64,000 bases of DNA from Clostridiaceae bacterium HFYG-1003 (GTDB taxonomy: Bacteria > Bacillota > Clostridia > Clostridiales > Clostridiaceae): contig CP102060.1 of the NCBI GenBank assembly GCA_024579835.1, positions 1,550,001 through 1,614,000 on the forward strand, read 5' to 3'. A model generated the notes under the pieces. That model was not told where the DNA came from. It saw only the letters and a program-made list of their open reading frames with translations, and did not search any database. A program made the position numbers and the translations under genes. Shown in pieces: positions 16,120 through 25,605 of the stretch; within the stretch, counting starts at the first letter, position 1, and the number at the start of each line of letters is the position of its first letter.

Positions 16120-19097
16120 TGGCGAAATTGGAAGAATACAATCGAAAACGGGATTTTGCCCGAACCAGTGAACCGGAAGGAAAAAAGGCTTCTACCGACA
16201 GTACCTTGCGATTTGTTGTCCAGCGACATGACGCCAGCAGGCTTCATTACGATTTTCGGCTGGAATATGATGGTGTGCTCTGGTCCTGGGCAGTCCCTAA
16301 GGGACCCAGCTATAATCCCAGGGACAAGCGGCTGGCTGTCATGGTGGAAGATCATCCGTTGGAATACCGCCATTTTGAAGGGACCATTCCCGAAGGCGAG
16401 TATGGCGGCGGAACCGTTCAGCTCTTTGATGAAGGATACTGGATTCCGGAAGGAAATCCAATGGATGACCTGCAAAAGGGATCCTTGAAATTTACCCTGG
16501 AAGGCAATCGACTCAAAGGTCGGTGGACGCTGATTCGGATGAAACCCAGGGCTGGTGAAGAAGATAAAAACTGGCTGTTAATCAAAGAGAAGGACAGCTA
16601 CGTTCAAACAGAAGACGGAGTTACCTCCCTCCTTACCTCAGTCAGATCCGGCCGAACTCTTGAGGAAATCGCCGCCCAGGATCCGTCTGTCACTCCCTCT
16701 CCTGCGACAAAAGGTTTGTCGGCAGAGGGAACCGGGAAAAATCCAAAACCGGAGGCAAAACAGCCAAAAGACAGCACCAAGACAAAATCGAAAGCTGATC
16801 AGTCAGCTGCACCTAAAAAGAAAAAATCGACGAATGATAACAAGACATCAAAAGAAAAAACGGCATCCGCCGCGAGATCCAACGAGAAGCAGACCACTAC
16901 CGAAAAAGAGGTTACAAAGAATCATAAGTCAGCGAAGCTGAAAGCAGCATCAGACTCGACAACCTCGAATGACGCCAAGGCTTCCGATCAGAAAGACCAG
17001 AGCAAGGACATGGAGATAGACAAGGACAAGGAAATGGACAGAGAAATATCCGAACAAACTCCCCTTCATTCCCTGCCGTTTCATGAAGTGAAACCGATGC
17101 TGGCTGTTTTGACAAAGAAAGTGCCTCAAGGGTCAGAGTGGATTCATGAACTGAAATTCGACGGGTATCGCATTCTGGCGGTGATCGAAAACAGAACCGC
17201 CCGCCTGCTCACTCGCAATGGCCTGGACTGGTCGAAGAAAGCTCCGGAGCTTACCGAAGCACTGGCAGGGTGGGCGCCGGACAATCTGATTCTGGATGGT
17301 GAGCTGGTGGTCTTTGATTCAAAAGGAAAAAGTGATTTCCAGGCCCTGCAGTCCTACTTCAAGACTCCTGGAAGCAAGTCACTGGATTACGTGGTATTTG
17401 ATCTGTTAGCTCAGGGCAGTGAGGATTTGCGCGGGATTCCCCTTCTAGAAAGGAAAAGCCGACTGGAAACACTCCTGAAAAACGCGCCGGAGGGAATTCA
17501 CTACAGTTATCACACGGAGGGTGGATCCAAAGTGTTTGGTCAAGCCTGTGATGAAGCACTGGAAGGCATAATTTCCAAGAAGAAAGCCTCCCTTTATCGA
17601 GGAACCCGAAGCATGGACTGGCTCAAGGTCAAATGTACCAATCGACGTGAATTTGTCATCGGTGGCTATACAGTATCTGACAAAAACACTTCCGGGATTT
17701 CTTCCCTTCTGCTGGGCTATTACCAGAAGGACCAGCTCATATACAGCGGTCGTGCCGGAACGGGCTTTCATCAGAAAAACACTCAGGAACTCCTGGCTCA
17801 ATTTCGCCGTCTGCAGCGGAAAACATCGCCGTTCACCAACACGCCGGAATCTCGAACGGGTGAATATTTTTATTTCCTGAAGCCCGAACTGGTCGCTGAC
17901 ATCCAGTTTGCAGAGTTGACCGATGATGGTCTGCTCCGTCAGGCTTCCTATAAGGGGCTGCGGCTTGATAAAGCGGCAAGTCAGGTAACGCCTGAAGAGA
18001 CGGTGAGTGAACCGGTGATGGAACGTGATTTACCAGAACCTCCTTCTAAGAGAAAAACCAAAAGCAGACCGGTCAGCTCATCTGCTCCGAAAAATCCACT
18101 CGGATCCAGGGAATCCTCTGACGTGTCTCAGTCCAAAGACTCCTCTCACAAGTCTCAATCCAAAGAATCCCTGAGGGCTTCAAGACCAAAGAATAAAGAC
18201 ACTGCTGCAGCAGGCAGTGCATCAGCTTCCCGAAATAGTGATTCAGTTGAGTATGACGGCGTCACATTATCCTCGCCGGATAAGGTCCTGTTTCCAGAGG
18301 ATCAGATTACCAAACAGGATGTTGCCGACTATTACTGGTCCGTCAGGGAATATATCCTGCCCTATCTGATCAGCCGCCCCATGACTTTGATCCGCTGTCC
18401 CAAGCAGATTGGCGAAGATTGCTTCTTTCAAAAGCATCAGACTCACCCGATCCCGGGGATGGATACCGTCACTGTACCGGATAATGACGGGGACGAAACC
18501 CAGGTCATGATCATGAACGACACGACCAGCCTGATGGGCGCAGTCCAGATGGGTGCGCTGGAATTTCATGGCTGGGGTTCGCAACTGGACCACTTGGAAC
18601 AACCGGACTGGCTGGTGTTTGATCTGGATCCGGCGGAAGGCCTGGGAGCGGAGAAGGTTCGACAAGGCGTTCGAGATCTGAAAACACTGCTGGATGAGAT
18701 GAATCTTCAGGCTTATCTGAAAACCAGCGGCGGAAAAGGCTACCATATTGTCATTCCTTTGGTTCCTTCCGCTGACTGGGAAGCTGTTCGAGCTTTTGCC
18801 AAACTGATGGCACAAGGAATGGAGGCAAGGTGGCCCGATCGGTATACAGCCAATATGCGAAAAGACAAACGCAAAGACAGAATCTATGTGGACTGGGTTC
18901 GCAACGGACGCAGTGCCACTTCGGTTAGTATCTTTTCACTTCGCGCCCGCAAGGGAGCCCCCATTTCCTGGCCCATCGGATGGGCTGATCTGGATCAATT
19001 TGATCCCGCCACCGTGACGATCCGCAACTGGCAGGAATACACTGCTACCATTCAGGAGTGGGCTGATTTCTTTCAGACCAGTCAGAAGTTGAAGTAG
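16119..19097 (+). CDS. ligD: Multidomain ATP-dependent DNA ligase LigD (PE-Lig-Pol)
   Basis: A 992-residue end-joining enzyme. The 3'-phosphoesterase domain is first (HDASRLHYDFRLE at 37-49, metal histidines H37 and H43). The ATP-dependent ligase follows, with the nucleotidyl lysine in ELKFDGYR at about 345. The primase-polymerase domain is last, with the metal-binding FDLDPAEG at about 834 and the histidine of GYHIVIP. Two long charged low-complexity linkers (about 195-320 and 640-705) join the parts; the second repeats QSKDSS/QSKES-like units. This PE-Lig-Pol order is the Pseudomonas one; Bacillus LigD has no PE domain. Coupled with ku. Confidence 0.95.
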   Translation: MAKLEEYNRKRDFARTSEPEGKKASTDSTLRFVVQRHDASRLHYDFRLEYDGVLWSWAVPKGPSYNPRDKRLAVMVEDHPLEYRHFEGTIPEGEYGGGTVQLFDEGYWIPEGNPMDDLQKGSLKFTLEGNRLKGRWTLIRMKPRAGEEDKNWLLIKEKDSYVQTEDGVTSLLTSVRSGRTLEEIAAQDPSVTPSPATKGLSAEGTGKNPKPEAKQPKDSTKTKSKADQSAAPKKKKSTNDNKTSKEKTASAARSNEKQTTTEKEVTKNHKSAKLKAASDSTTSNDAKASDQKDQSKDMEIDKDKEMDREISEQTPLHSLPFHEVKPMLAVLTKKVPQGSEWIHELKFDGYRILAVIENRTARLLTRNGLDWSKKAPELTEALAGWAPDNLILDGELVVFDSKGKSDFQALQSYFKTPGSKSLDYVVFDLLAQGSEDLRGIPLLERKSRLETLLKNAPEGIHYSYHTEGGSKVFGQACDEALEGIISKKKASLYRGTRSMDWLKVKCTNRREFVIGGYTVSDKNTSGISSLLLGYYQKDQLIYSGRAGTGFHQKNTQELLAQFRRLQRKTSPFTNTPESRTGEYFYFLKPELVADIQFAELTDDGLLRQASYKGLRLDKAASQVTPEETVSEPVMERDLPEPPSKRKTKSRPVSSSAPKNPLGSRESSDVSQSKDSSHKSQSKESLRASRPKNKDTAAAGSASASRNSDSVEYDGVTLSSPDKVLFPEDQITKQDVADYYWSVREYILPYLISRPMTLIRCPKQIGEDCFFQKHQTHPIPGMDTVTVPDNDGDETQVMIMNDTTSLMGAVQMGALEFHGWGSQLDHLEQPDWLVFDLDPAEGLGAEKVRQGVRDLKTLLDEMNLQAYLKTSGGKGYHIVIPLVPSADWEAVRAFAKLMAQGMEARWPDRYTANMRKDKRKDRIYVDWVRNGRSATSVSIFSLRARKGAPISWPIGWADLDQFDPATVTIRNWQEYTATIQEWADFFQTSQKLK

Positions 19098-19137
19098 CTT
19101 ATGTCAAATACAACACTTTGAACCAATGCCTTAATGA

Positions 19138-19181
19138 AAAAGTTGTTGCTCACTCCGATGTGGAGATGAGCAACAACTTTT
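19138..19181 (+). terminator. Terminator of the ku-ligD operon
   Basis: A perfect 15-bp stem (AAAAGTTGTTGCTCA at 19138-19152 with its complement at 19167-19181) is followed by TTATT. The remainder of the 19098-19454 spacer holds no convincing gene. Confidence 0.9.
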
Positions 19182-19454
19182 ATTCTTTACAAGTGGTCCT
19201 GAGGATCCTGCATTATGTCTGCATCCCATCAGCAATCATATGGATGCCGGTAGTTCCGGGATCACCGGAATCTGACAAATGACGACCTGAATCAGAAGGC
19301 ATGGAGGTTTCATAATTCGTCCAGCGAAATCCATGACATTCCCATGGAGGGAAAGCGAACATAGGCCTGAAGATCGGCTCTTCGGTCGGATGGAAAAACT
19401 GGCTGTCTTGCATTTTTCCTGTTTGAGTCGAACTTTTACGCATGTCCTGCTAAA

Positions 19455-20294
19455 TTACCGGCCGCTGATCCGTACATTTTTCGGGGCATGTTTGATGATG
19501 AAATCAAGCACCTGATCAAACTCACCTTGTTCCGGATAAATCTGATTTTTGGTCAGGGCTTCATTGAGAAAAATCGTATTGCGAGACCGAACGGCCTTTA
19601 TCGACTTTATTTTATTGAACCTGGTATGGAGGTTATGCCGCGAAGCCGCTAACAGTCCCGCTCCGGCTGCTGAGAGATTGCCGCTGGCCATTCCGGCAAG
19701 TGCAGTCAGGAGCCCTAAAGCCTGTGCTCGCTTGACCTGTTTTTGAAGCTGGATGTGATCGATTCCCTGACTATTCATTTTAAACAGTACAATATACTTT
19801 CCATAAATCACTCCCACGAGCACATACCCCAGCGCTAAAAGACCCGCCAGCAATAGTAAGCCATAGCTCAGAATCGTGCCCGTAACCTGCAAAGCTTCAC
19901 CCAGACCTTCTTCAAGAGTCAGCAGGAACATCAGAAGCGTCGGTGCCAGAAGCCCCAGCAGCATCACTTTGGCAGTGGTAATAAGGATCGTCGGATTCTT
20001 CCAAAAGGAATATTCATAGATCCATTGCATTTCCTCGACGCCGTCCTGCGAAGCATCTACTTTGTCAATAATCGATTTTTCTTGGTGGGATGAGCAGTCT
20101 GCTGTTTCATTCTCAGCGTGTTCGCTGTCAGGTTCTGCCCCTTCAGCCGGTAAATCTCGAAGGGTTGGTTTTTTTTCTGCATCCAGTCCCTGTTCACCCG
20201 GATCTGTTATCTCCTCAGGGAGAAACTGCGTTCCGCATTGTTCGCAGAACCTGGCATCATCGATTCGTTCTTTTCCGCATTTCTCACAGTACAT
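19455..20294 (-). CDS. Zinc-ribbon membrane protein, function unknown
   Basis: A 279-residue protein. The N-terminal zinc ribbon has CxxC...CxxC (CEKCG...CEQCG, residues 3-21), then an acidic linker to about 95. Two hydrophobic segments lie at about 108-130 and 138-165. The C-terminal ~100 residues are cytoplasmic by the positive-inside rule and rich in basic residues around RSRNTIFLNEA. No enzymatic motif is seen. A GGAGG site precedes the start. It is divergent from a second zinc-ribbon membrane protein at 20496. Confidence 0.75.
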   Translation of the reverse strand: MYCEKCGKERIDDARFCEQCGTQFLPEEITDPGEQGLDAEKKPTLRDLPAEGAEPDSEHAENETADCSSHQEKSIIDKVDASQDGVEEMQWIYEYSFWKNPTILITTAKVMLLGLLAPTLLMFLLTLEEGLGEALQVTGTILSYGLLLLAGLLALGYVLVGVIYGKYIVLFKMNSQGIDHIQLQKQVKRAQALGLLTALAGMASGNLSAAGAGLLAASRHNLHTRFNKIKSIKAVRSRNTIFLNEALTKNQIYPEQGEFDQVLDFIIKHAPKNVRISGR

Positions 20295-20495
20295 GTGTCA
20301 ACCTCCCATGCCGTCGGCATATGTTTTTCTATGTTTTCATTCTCAATCTTGATTCAGTCATCAACAGCTGATGACATCTGATTACCCGCAACTCCTCATT
20401 TCTCAGAAAATTCTTAAGCAATCACTGCTTTTTAATAAGGTTCGGTTTGGTTATAATGAATTCATTCAGAAATCTCATCAGGCAGGTGTACACTA

Positions 20496-21203
20496 ATGGC
20501 TTTTGATAAGATCTTTTACTGCAGCCGGTGCGGGTCAAGGCTCTCCCGCAGTCAGACGGCCTGCAGCTTATGCGGTTTCGACATCGCGGCAGAATTTCCC
20601 TTTGGGGAAGAGCCGCAGGCCGGGGCTGGCGGCATCGGTTGGTCCGAAGCGGCAAATGATTCAAGACTGGCAAAATATCAGAGGAGCCGCCGCATCTATA
20701 TCAGTTTCTTCACCTTCTTGCTCTTCAATGGTATTGCTGCCATGTTGATTGCCAGCGGGGATTTGCAGTTGGATCAGGAAGGTCTCCTGGTCCTGGGCAT
20801 GCTGTTGATTCTATTTTTGTTTATTGCATTCTATGCGGTCCAAGGCACTCGTCGATACAGTCAGCAGTGGATTGGCACCGTGATCAGAAAACAAGGGGAT
20901 CCAGGCGGAAAATACAAGCGACAGTCCATGGCGCTGATCATTGCGCTGGACAGCGGAGAGACCATTTGCCATTCAATCTCCGATCCCATCCTGTTCCAAA
21001 GCATCCTGCCCGGGGATCGGGTCAAGAACCATCAACGGGCTGATCTGCGCTTTTTAGAAAAATATGACAAACGCCGGGATCTGTATCTCTATTGTGCATC
21101 TTGTGCTGCCCAGAATGACGCAAGGGCTGAATTCTGCCGGGCTTGCGGTTCCCCACTGTTCAAGGGAAAAGAGACCTCTTTGGATTCAAAGTCAAGGATC
21201 TGA
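20496..21203 (+). CDS. Double zinc-ribbon membrane protein, function unknown
   Basis: A 235-residue protein with one zinc ribbon at each end: CSRCG...CSLCG (residues 9-28) and CASCA...CRACG (about 203-222). Two transmembrane segments are at about 73-92 and 96-118, so both ribbons should face the cytoplasm. The middle (120-200) is a small beta-rich domain. The ribosome site is only a moderate AGGTG. Function cannot be assigned; the composition links it to the neighbours at 19455 and 22448. Confidence 0.75.
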   Translation: MAFDKIFYCSRCGSRLSRSQTACSLCGFDIAAEFPFGEEPQAGAGGIGWSEAANDSRLAKYQRSRRIYISFFTFLLFNGIAAMLIASGDLQLDQEGLLVLGMLLILFLFIAFYAVQGTRRYSQQWIGTVIRKQGDPGGKYKRQSMALIIALDSGETICHSISDPILFQSILPGDRVKNHQRADLRFLEKYDKRRDLYLYCASCAAQNDARAEFCRACGSPLFKGKETSLDSKSRI

Positions 21204-21349
21204 TGGATCCTGGCCTGCTGATGCAGGGGTATGTCTGAGAAGAGAATGTTCACCAGGCTAGTCTTAAGCAGAGCACTGAATCCTTAGTCGGCATGATTCG
21301 CTCCCGAAAGGCCCCTTTGCCCATTAATCCGTCAGCCTGAGATCAACCG

Positions 21350-21709
21350 TCAATCAGCATCCGACTCCCCCATCTGTCGATACGTTCCGGTTTCATCCAG
21401 CTTCAGCGTGATATAACTTTCTACTTCAAACTGTCCCCGCCTCTTATCATATCGAATACGATAATTTCTCTGGATCACCCGGTTCGGGGTCCACATGACA
21501 GCGGCAGCCTGACCATAAAACCGCTGCGGAACTTCCATGACGGTGTAATCAAGGTCAATTGGGTCAGAGGAAGTGTCATTGAATAATTGGATCGCCTGTC
21601 TGATTTGATCATTGGATGGTTTTGGCGGAAGAAAACAGCCGCCGGCGGCAATCAATACGAACAGACTGATCAGAAGGCTTAGCGTTCGCCTTTTTGAGAT
21701 CTTAACCAT
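21350..21709 (-). CDS. Small putative lipoprotein
   Basis: A 119-residue protein with a signal peptide (KISKRR then a hydrophobic core) and lipobox AAGGC at about residues 21-25. The mature domain of ~95 residues has no motif that I recognise. GGGAGGG lies seven bases before the ATG. It is convergent with the gene ending at 21203. Confidence 0.68.
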   Translation of the reverse strand: MVKISKRRTLSLLISLFVLIAAGGCFLPPKPSNDQIRQAIQLFNDTSSDPIDLDYTVMEVPQRFYGQAAAVMWTPNRVIQRNYRIRYDKRRGQFEVESYITLKLDETGTYRQMGESDAD

Positions 21710-22447
21710 TCCGGATCCCTCCCCTGGTTATTCATTGGGCTGATGGATTCTATTAAAATCATTGAACCAGTTCTGCTCAGAACCTGCCGGACGATCCACT
21801 GGTGAATTCCAATGACTTCGATCTGATTCAACCCCCTGCAGGTAAGTTTGCAATTGAGCGCTGCCCGGAGATCGGATCTGATTTCTTCTCAACCAGAATG
21901 CTCTGATATCAATGGTTTGCAAGTATCTTGTGAATCATTAGGAAAGAATGATTATTAATGATAATTTTAACACGACCGTCCATATACAACAATCGATCAA
22001 AGAACCTCACAAGAAATATCTGTCAGGAAAAGCAACGGAACAATGGAGCAGCCGCATCACTTCCGTTGAGGCGCGGAACTGCCCAGTGAGCTGGTGAAAA
22101 CGAGGTGAATGACAGTGGCTTGACGATTCTCATACTCTTGACATAAAAATCTACTGTGGTGAATTTCCCGGTAGCACAGGGTGTCGTTCGAAGTCGGCTG
22201 CCCGAAGGCCCAATATCAGCGGATTGTTCTGAGAGTGAGTCCCCATAGTCGCTGGGCTGTCTGAATGGAAGGGCACTTTGGGAATTGCAGAGAACCTTGG
22301 GACATCCTATAATTAAATCAAAATTCCTGTTCAATCTTCAAGATCAGATCCCAAACTCTCTGCAATGACCGAATATCCACTAAAAATCAATTAATTCTTT
22401 AATAAAGCCGTTAAGCCCGAAGAAACCTGCAAAAGGAGTAGACCAAT
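21710..22447. other. Long intergenic region without a supported gene
   Basis: Short frames exist at 21728-21922 and 22023-22334 on the minus strand, but they lack ribosome sites and recognisable content. An A/T-rich patch at 21940-21985 contains ATGATTATTAATGATAAT, loosely like a Fur or other dyad operator. A weak inverted repeat (AACGGAA/TTCCGTT) lies at 22034-22067. An AAAGGAG site at the end belongs to the next gene. Confidence 0.4.
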
Positions 22448-25213
22448 ATGAAGTGTTCATCCTGCGGAAAGGACTTGTCCAACCATGCTAAATTCTGCCC
22501 CGATTGCGGGGAACCAGTTCGGGAGCCGACTTCTTTAAGTTTGATCTGTGATCAATGCGGTTACGAAGCACAGCCTGGTGCCAGCTTCTGTCGAGCCTGC
22601 GGAAATCAGTTGTCACCAGCCCCTGCCATGCCGGAACACCAGTCCACAAAAAGCCTCGAATTAGAAGAGAAACCAGCGACTGATTCTCCGTCCCGAGAAA
22701 CACCTCAACAGCAGCCGAAGTCGTCGCGAAAAAAGACGACAAAAGCTGCGGAGAAGCCCCCGCAGACTGATACCACCAGTTCTGCAAAGCCTTCAAAAAA
22801 ATCCGCAAAGAATCTGCCAGATCCTGTCACCAAGAAAGCACTTGCTCCCCAACCTGTGCGGAAAAAAGGCTCCTTGCTCAAGGGCCTCGCAGCCCTGGGA
22901 TTGAGTGGTATTCTTCTGGTTCAGTGCTTCCCTGATTTTTTGGAAAACCCTCCCTGGTCAAATGACCCGGGCAGCACGCAGACTACCGCTTCAAAACCGA
23001 TCAAGTCTACTGCCGAAGGATCCGTATACGAATCTGTGATTCTGACCGAGGCTGAACTGGCCACCCCCGGCGAAACCACCGAGGTGTCTCCAGAGGCCCC
23101 CGTGGCCGCGATCAAAGGTGCCACGGTTGATTTTGGGGCCTATGCCCTTGAAAAGAAATCCTCGTTGAAGGTATCCCGGTTGCCCGAAAAAGTCGACCAA
23201 AAATCCGGAACGTCCTTCGCTATCTATAATTTCCAACTGAATGGCGCAGACCACAGTGAATTCCCAGTGGTCGTCGACATCACATTGCCCTATGACGGCA
23301 AAGATATCCCTGAGGAAGAGGAAGCGGATCGAATTTCAATTGCATACTATGACAAAGAACAGCAGACCTGGCTGGCTTATCCCAGCACCGTTGACAATGA
23401 TAAAGATCTCGTAACCTTTTCTACAACTCACTTTTCTCCCTACGGTGTGCTCAAGGATGCCAAGGGCGGGTTTGCGGAATCAGAACTGATCAAACTCTTC
23501 ATGCCCTTCAAAAACAGCAAAGGTCCCGCTGCACAGGTCTATACCACAAGCAATCGCATTGATCAGGTGGTGGGCGCTCTGGATCAGGAATCCCTCCGGC
23601 CATTCATCAAGGATCCTAAGATTGTCAGCAATCCGACCCACCGCTTCTGGTTCAGCGTCACAGCAGATTCGATAAACGGCGTGGGTACTTTGGTTGATCC
23701 GCCCTATATTGACGATTTCATTAAGAAGAAACCTTTTGAGCTCCATGGAAAAGTCCTTGGCGGACTGGGCATCCTGCTGACGGTATCCAAAGTCGGGTAT
23801 CAGCTTAAAAACAATGACGAACCGCAAGCAGTCCTTTGGGATAATATGGTGAATCTATGTGAAGCGGCTGCTACAGGTCTTGCCATCTACTATTCCTCGC
23901 CGGTCTGGGGTTCCATTGCTACTGGCTTCTGGATCTGGGGCTTGCAGGACTACGCCCAGTACATGAACCCTGATCAGCCAGTGGCAGCAGCTGAGTCGAA
24001 TGAAGAGGGGTTCTATCGATTCTTTACTGATGCAAACATGGTATGGCTTCAAGACAGCCGCAAGTGGGTTTACTCAAGAGAACAGTTTGACAAGAGCTAC
24101 ACGGACTACGAGCCAGACTACGCAAAACAACTGATGAGTCACAATCTCCCCCATACGTGGGCGAAGATTTTCCGACAAATCGAAGATGAGCATAAATTTG
24201 ATCCCAAAGGAATGGCCAAAACCATCGATTCCATCATTAATCAGTTCTGCGACGCATTCTGGGACGTGGATGGCAAGGAAGTATTAGACCATGCCGCCAA
24301 GTATGAAACCGGAGTCCTGTTCAAGGACAATCTGGAAGAGTTCAACTGGCCCGACACCGCAGAAACCCAAGCCTGGCATCAGCGCTTTAAAGCAGAAGTG
24401 ATTCATGATCTGGCGCCCCTGTTCCGCGAAATGAGCCGAACCGCCTACGAGGAACTGCGCAAGGAAGTTTTCCGTCAGGTTCTGGCAGCCTGGCCTGTCC
24501 TGAATGAATTGACTGATGTCTCCGTTGAAGACCCGACCGCCCCGAGCGGGTTTTTCCCCAGCTCCGACCATGCTTCAGATATCATGCAATTTGAACCCCT
24601 GAAGGAAGGCACCAAAGTGGCTGACTGGACCGCCAGGCCATCAGCCAATGAGCGCTCCAACACGGTGTTTTCGTACAATCTTTACCACTATTTGGAAGCC
24701 GGGGCTCCGACCCGACTGGCATTCTATAAAGACAAGAAGCAACTCAAAGCAAAAAAACCAGACCTGACAGTCAAGTTCAGCTATCAATCGCCGGAAGTCA
24801 TCCTTCGTCTTCCCGCACAGGACAACTCGGGTTACTATGCGGGTGATGTTAGATTCACCTATTCGGATGGTATCCCGCAGCAGCAATCGAATTACTGGAT
24901 CAGAGCGGAGTTGAAGGGCGATACCCTGTATGTTGTTCCATGCAAGGACAATGGTAGTTATTCTAAGGATCTGGTCATGGCCTGCACCTGGGACGCAACG
25001 GAAAAAGCCTGGATCGGCAAAAAGAGTGGGACCAAAGCCGGTGAAACCACCGTTTACGCCATTTCCTTCCAGAAGTTGGATGGGAAAGAAGCTGTCGTCG
25101 GAAAAATCATGATTCGCGATCCGGATGAGCACGACGGAAGCTGGGAGGATCATAATGCTGATTATGAATTTGCCGCAGTAAAGGTCCACCCTCTCTCCTG
25201 GTACAAGAAATAA
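22448..25213 (+). CDS. Large zinc-ribbon, membrane-anchored protein of unknown function
   Basis: A 921-residue protein. Two consecutive zinc ribbons come first (CSSCG...CPDCG at 3-20 and CDQCG...CRACG at about 35-53), then a lysine/proline/serine-rich linker to about 138. One hydrophobic segment (LAALGLSGILLVQCF, about 144-160) follows. The rest should therefore be extracytoplasmic: a beta-sandwich-like domain (about 220-335) ending FSTTHFSPYGVLKD, a long mixed region with a possible hydrophobic hairpin near 465-505, and a C-terminal beta-rich domain (730-921). No catalytic motif is recognised. An AAAGGAG site supports the start. Third zinc-ribbon membrane protein in 6 kb. Confidence 0.75.
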   Translation: MKCSSCGKDLSNHAKFCPDCGEPVREPTSLSLICDQCGYEAQPGASFCRACGNQLSPAPAMPEHQSTKSLELEEKPATDSPSRETPQQQPKSSRKKTTKAAEKPPQTDTTSSAKPSKKSAKNLPDPVTKKALAPQPVRKKGSLLKGLAALGLSGILLVQCFPDFLENPPWSNDPGSTQTTASKPIKSTAEGSVYESVILTEAELATPGETTEVSPEAPVAAIKGATVDFGAYALEKKSSLKVSRLPEKVDQKSGTSFAIYNFQLNGADHSEFPVVVDITLPYDGKDIPEEEEADRISIAYYDKEQQTWLAYPSTVDNDKDLVTFSTTHFSPYGVLKDAKGGFAESELIKLFMPFKNSKGPAAQVYTTSNRIDQVVGALDQESLRPFIKDPKIVSNPTHRFWFSVTADSINGVGTLVDPPYIDDFIKKKPFELHGKVLGGLGILLTVSKVGYQLKNNDEPQAVLWDNMVNLCEAAATGLAIYYSSPVWGSIATGFWIWGLQDYAQYMNPDQPVAAAESNEEGFYRFFTDANMVWLQDSRKWVYSREQFDKSYTDYEPDYAKQLMSHNLPHTWAKIFRQIEDEHKFDPKGMAKTIDSIINQFCDAFWDVDGKEVLDHAAKYETGVLFKDNLEEFNWPDTAETQAWHQRFKAEVIHDLAPLFREMSRTAYEELRKEVFRQVLAAWPVLNELTDVSVEDPTAPSGFFPSSDHASDIMQFEPLKEGTKVADWTARPSANERSNTVFSYNLYHYLEAGAPTRLAFYKDKKQLKAKKPDLTVKFSYQSPEVILRLPAQDNSGYYAGDVRFTYSDGIPQQQSNYWIRAELKGDTLYVVPCKDNGSYSKDLVMACTWDATEKAWIGKKSGTKAGETTVYAISFQKLDGKEAVVGKIMIRDPDEHDGSWEDHNADYEFAAVKVHPLSWYKK

Positions 25214-25318
25214 AAATCTCACCGCCAGGACGCCCCACCTGAACTCACCCCCCAGCTTGAAACGCTGCAGGTCATCTCCAGCTGAAGTGGTCTTACCAGC
25301 GTTATTTGGTGAACAGCC

Positions 25319-25367
25319 AAAAAATGGCAGTCAGTAATCCAAACTGGATTTATGACTGCCATTTTTT
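25319..25367. terminator. Terminator after the large zinc-ribbon gene
   Basis: A perfect 15-bp stem (25319-25333 with 25353-25367) carries A- and T-tracts at its ends. Its core resembles the stem at 15021-15059. The surrounding spacer 25214-25605 has no supported gene. Confidence 0.9.
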
Positions 25368-25605
25368 ATTGCCAGATCACTTGATCCTGACTCAATGAGT
25401 CCGACCCGCAGAGTGAATTATAGCCAAAACAGCATATGATCCGAGTGGCTGTTAGATCTGGCTTGCTTTGAATATCATATGCAGGAATGCCTGCCCAGTC
25501 GCAATCCAGTCGTGCAGATTGGGACAGAGGAAAAGTCTGAGATTAATATGTTGTTGAACTGAATCCCTTCCTGCAGCGGCTTGACCGTGACGACTTGCCA
25601 ATAAA

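Noticed and set aside
21940-21985. Fur box
   Set aside because: The A/T-rich sequence fits the dyad only loosely, and no iron gene is adjacent.
21728-22334. Short minus-strand frames in the 738-bp spacer
   Set aside because: They have no ribosome sites, TTG-type starts, and no recognisable domains.
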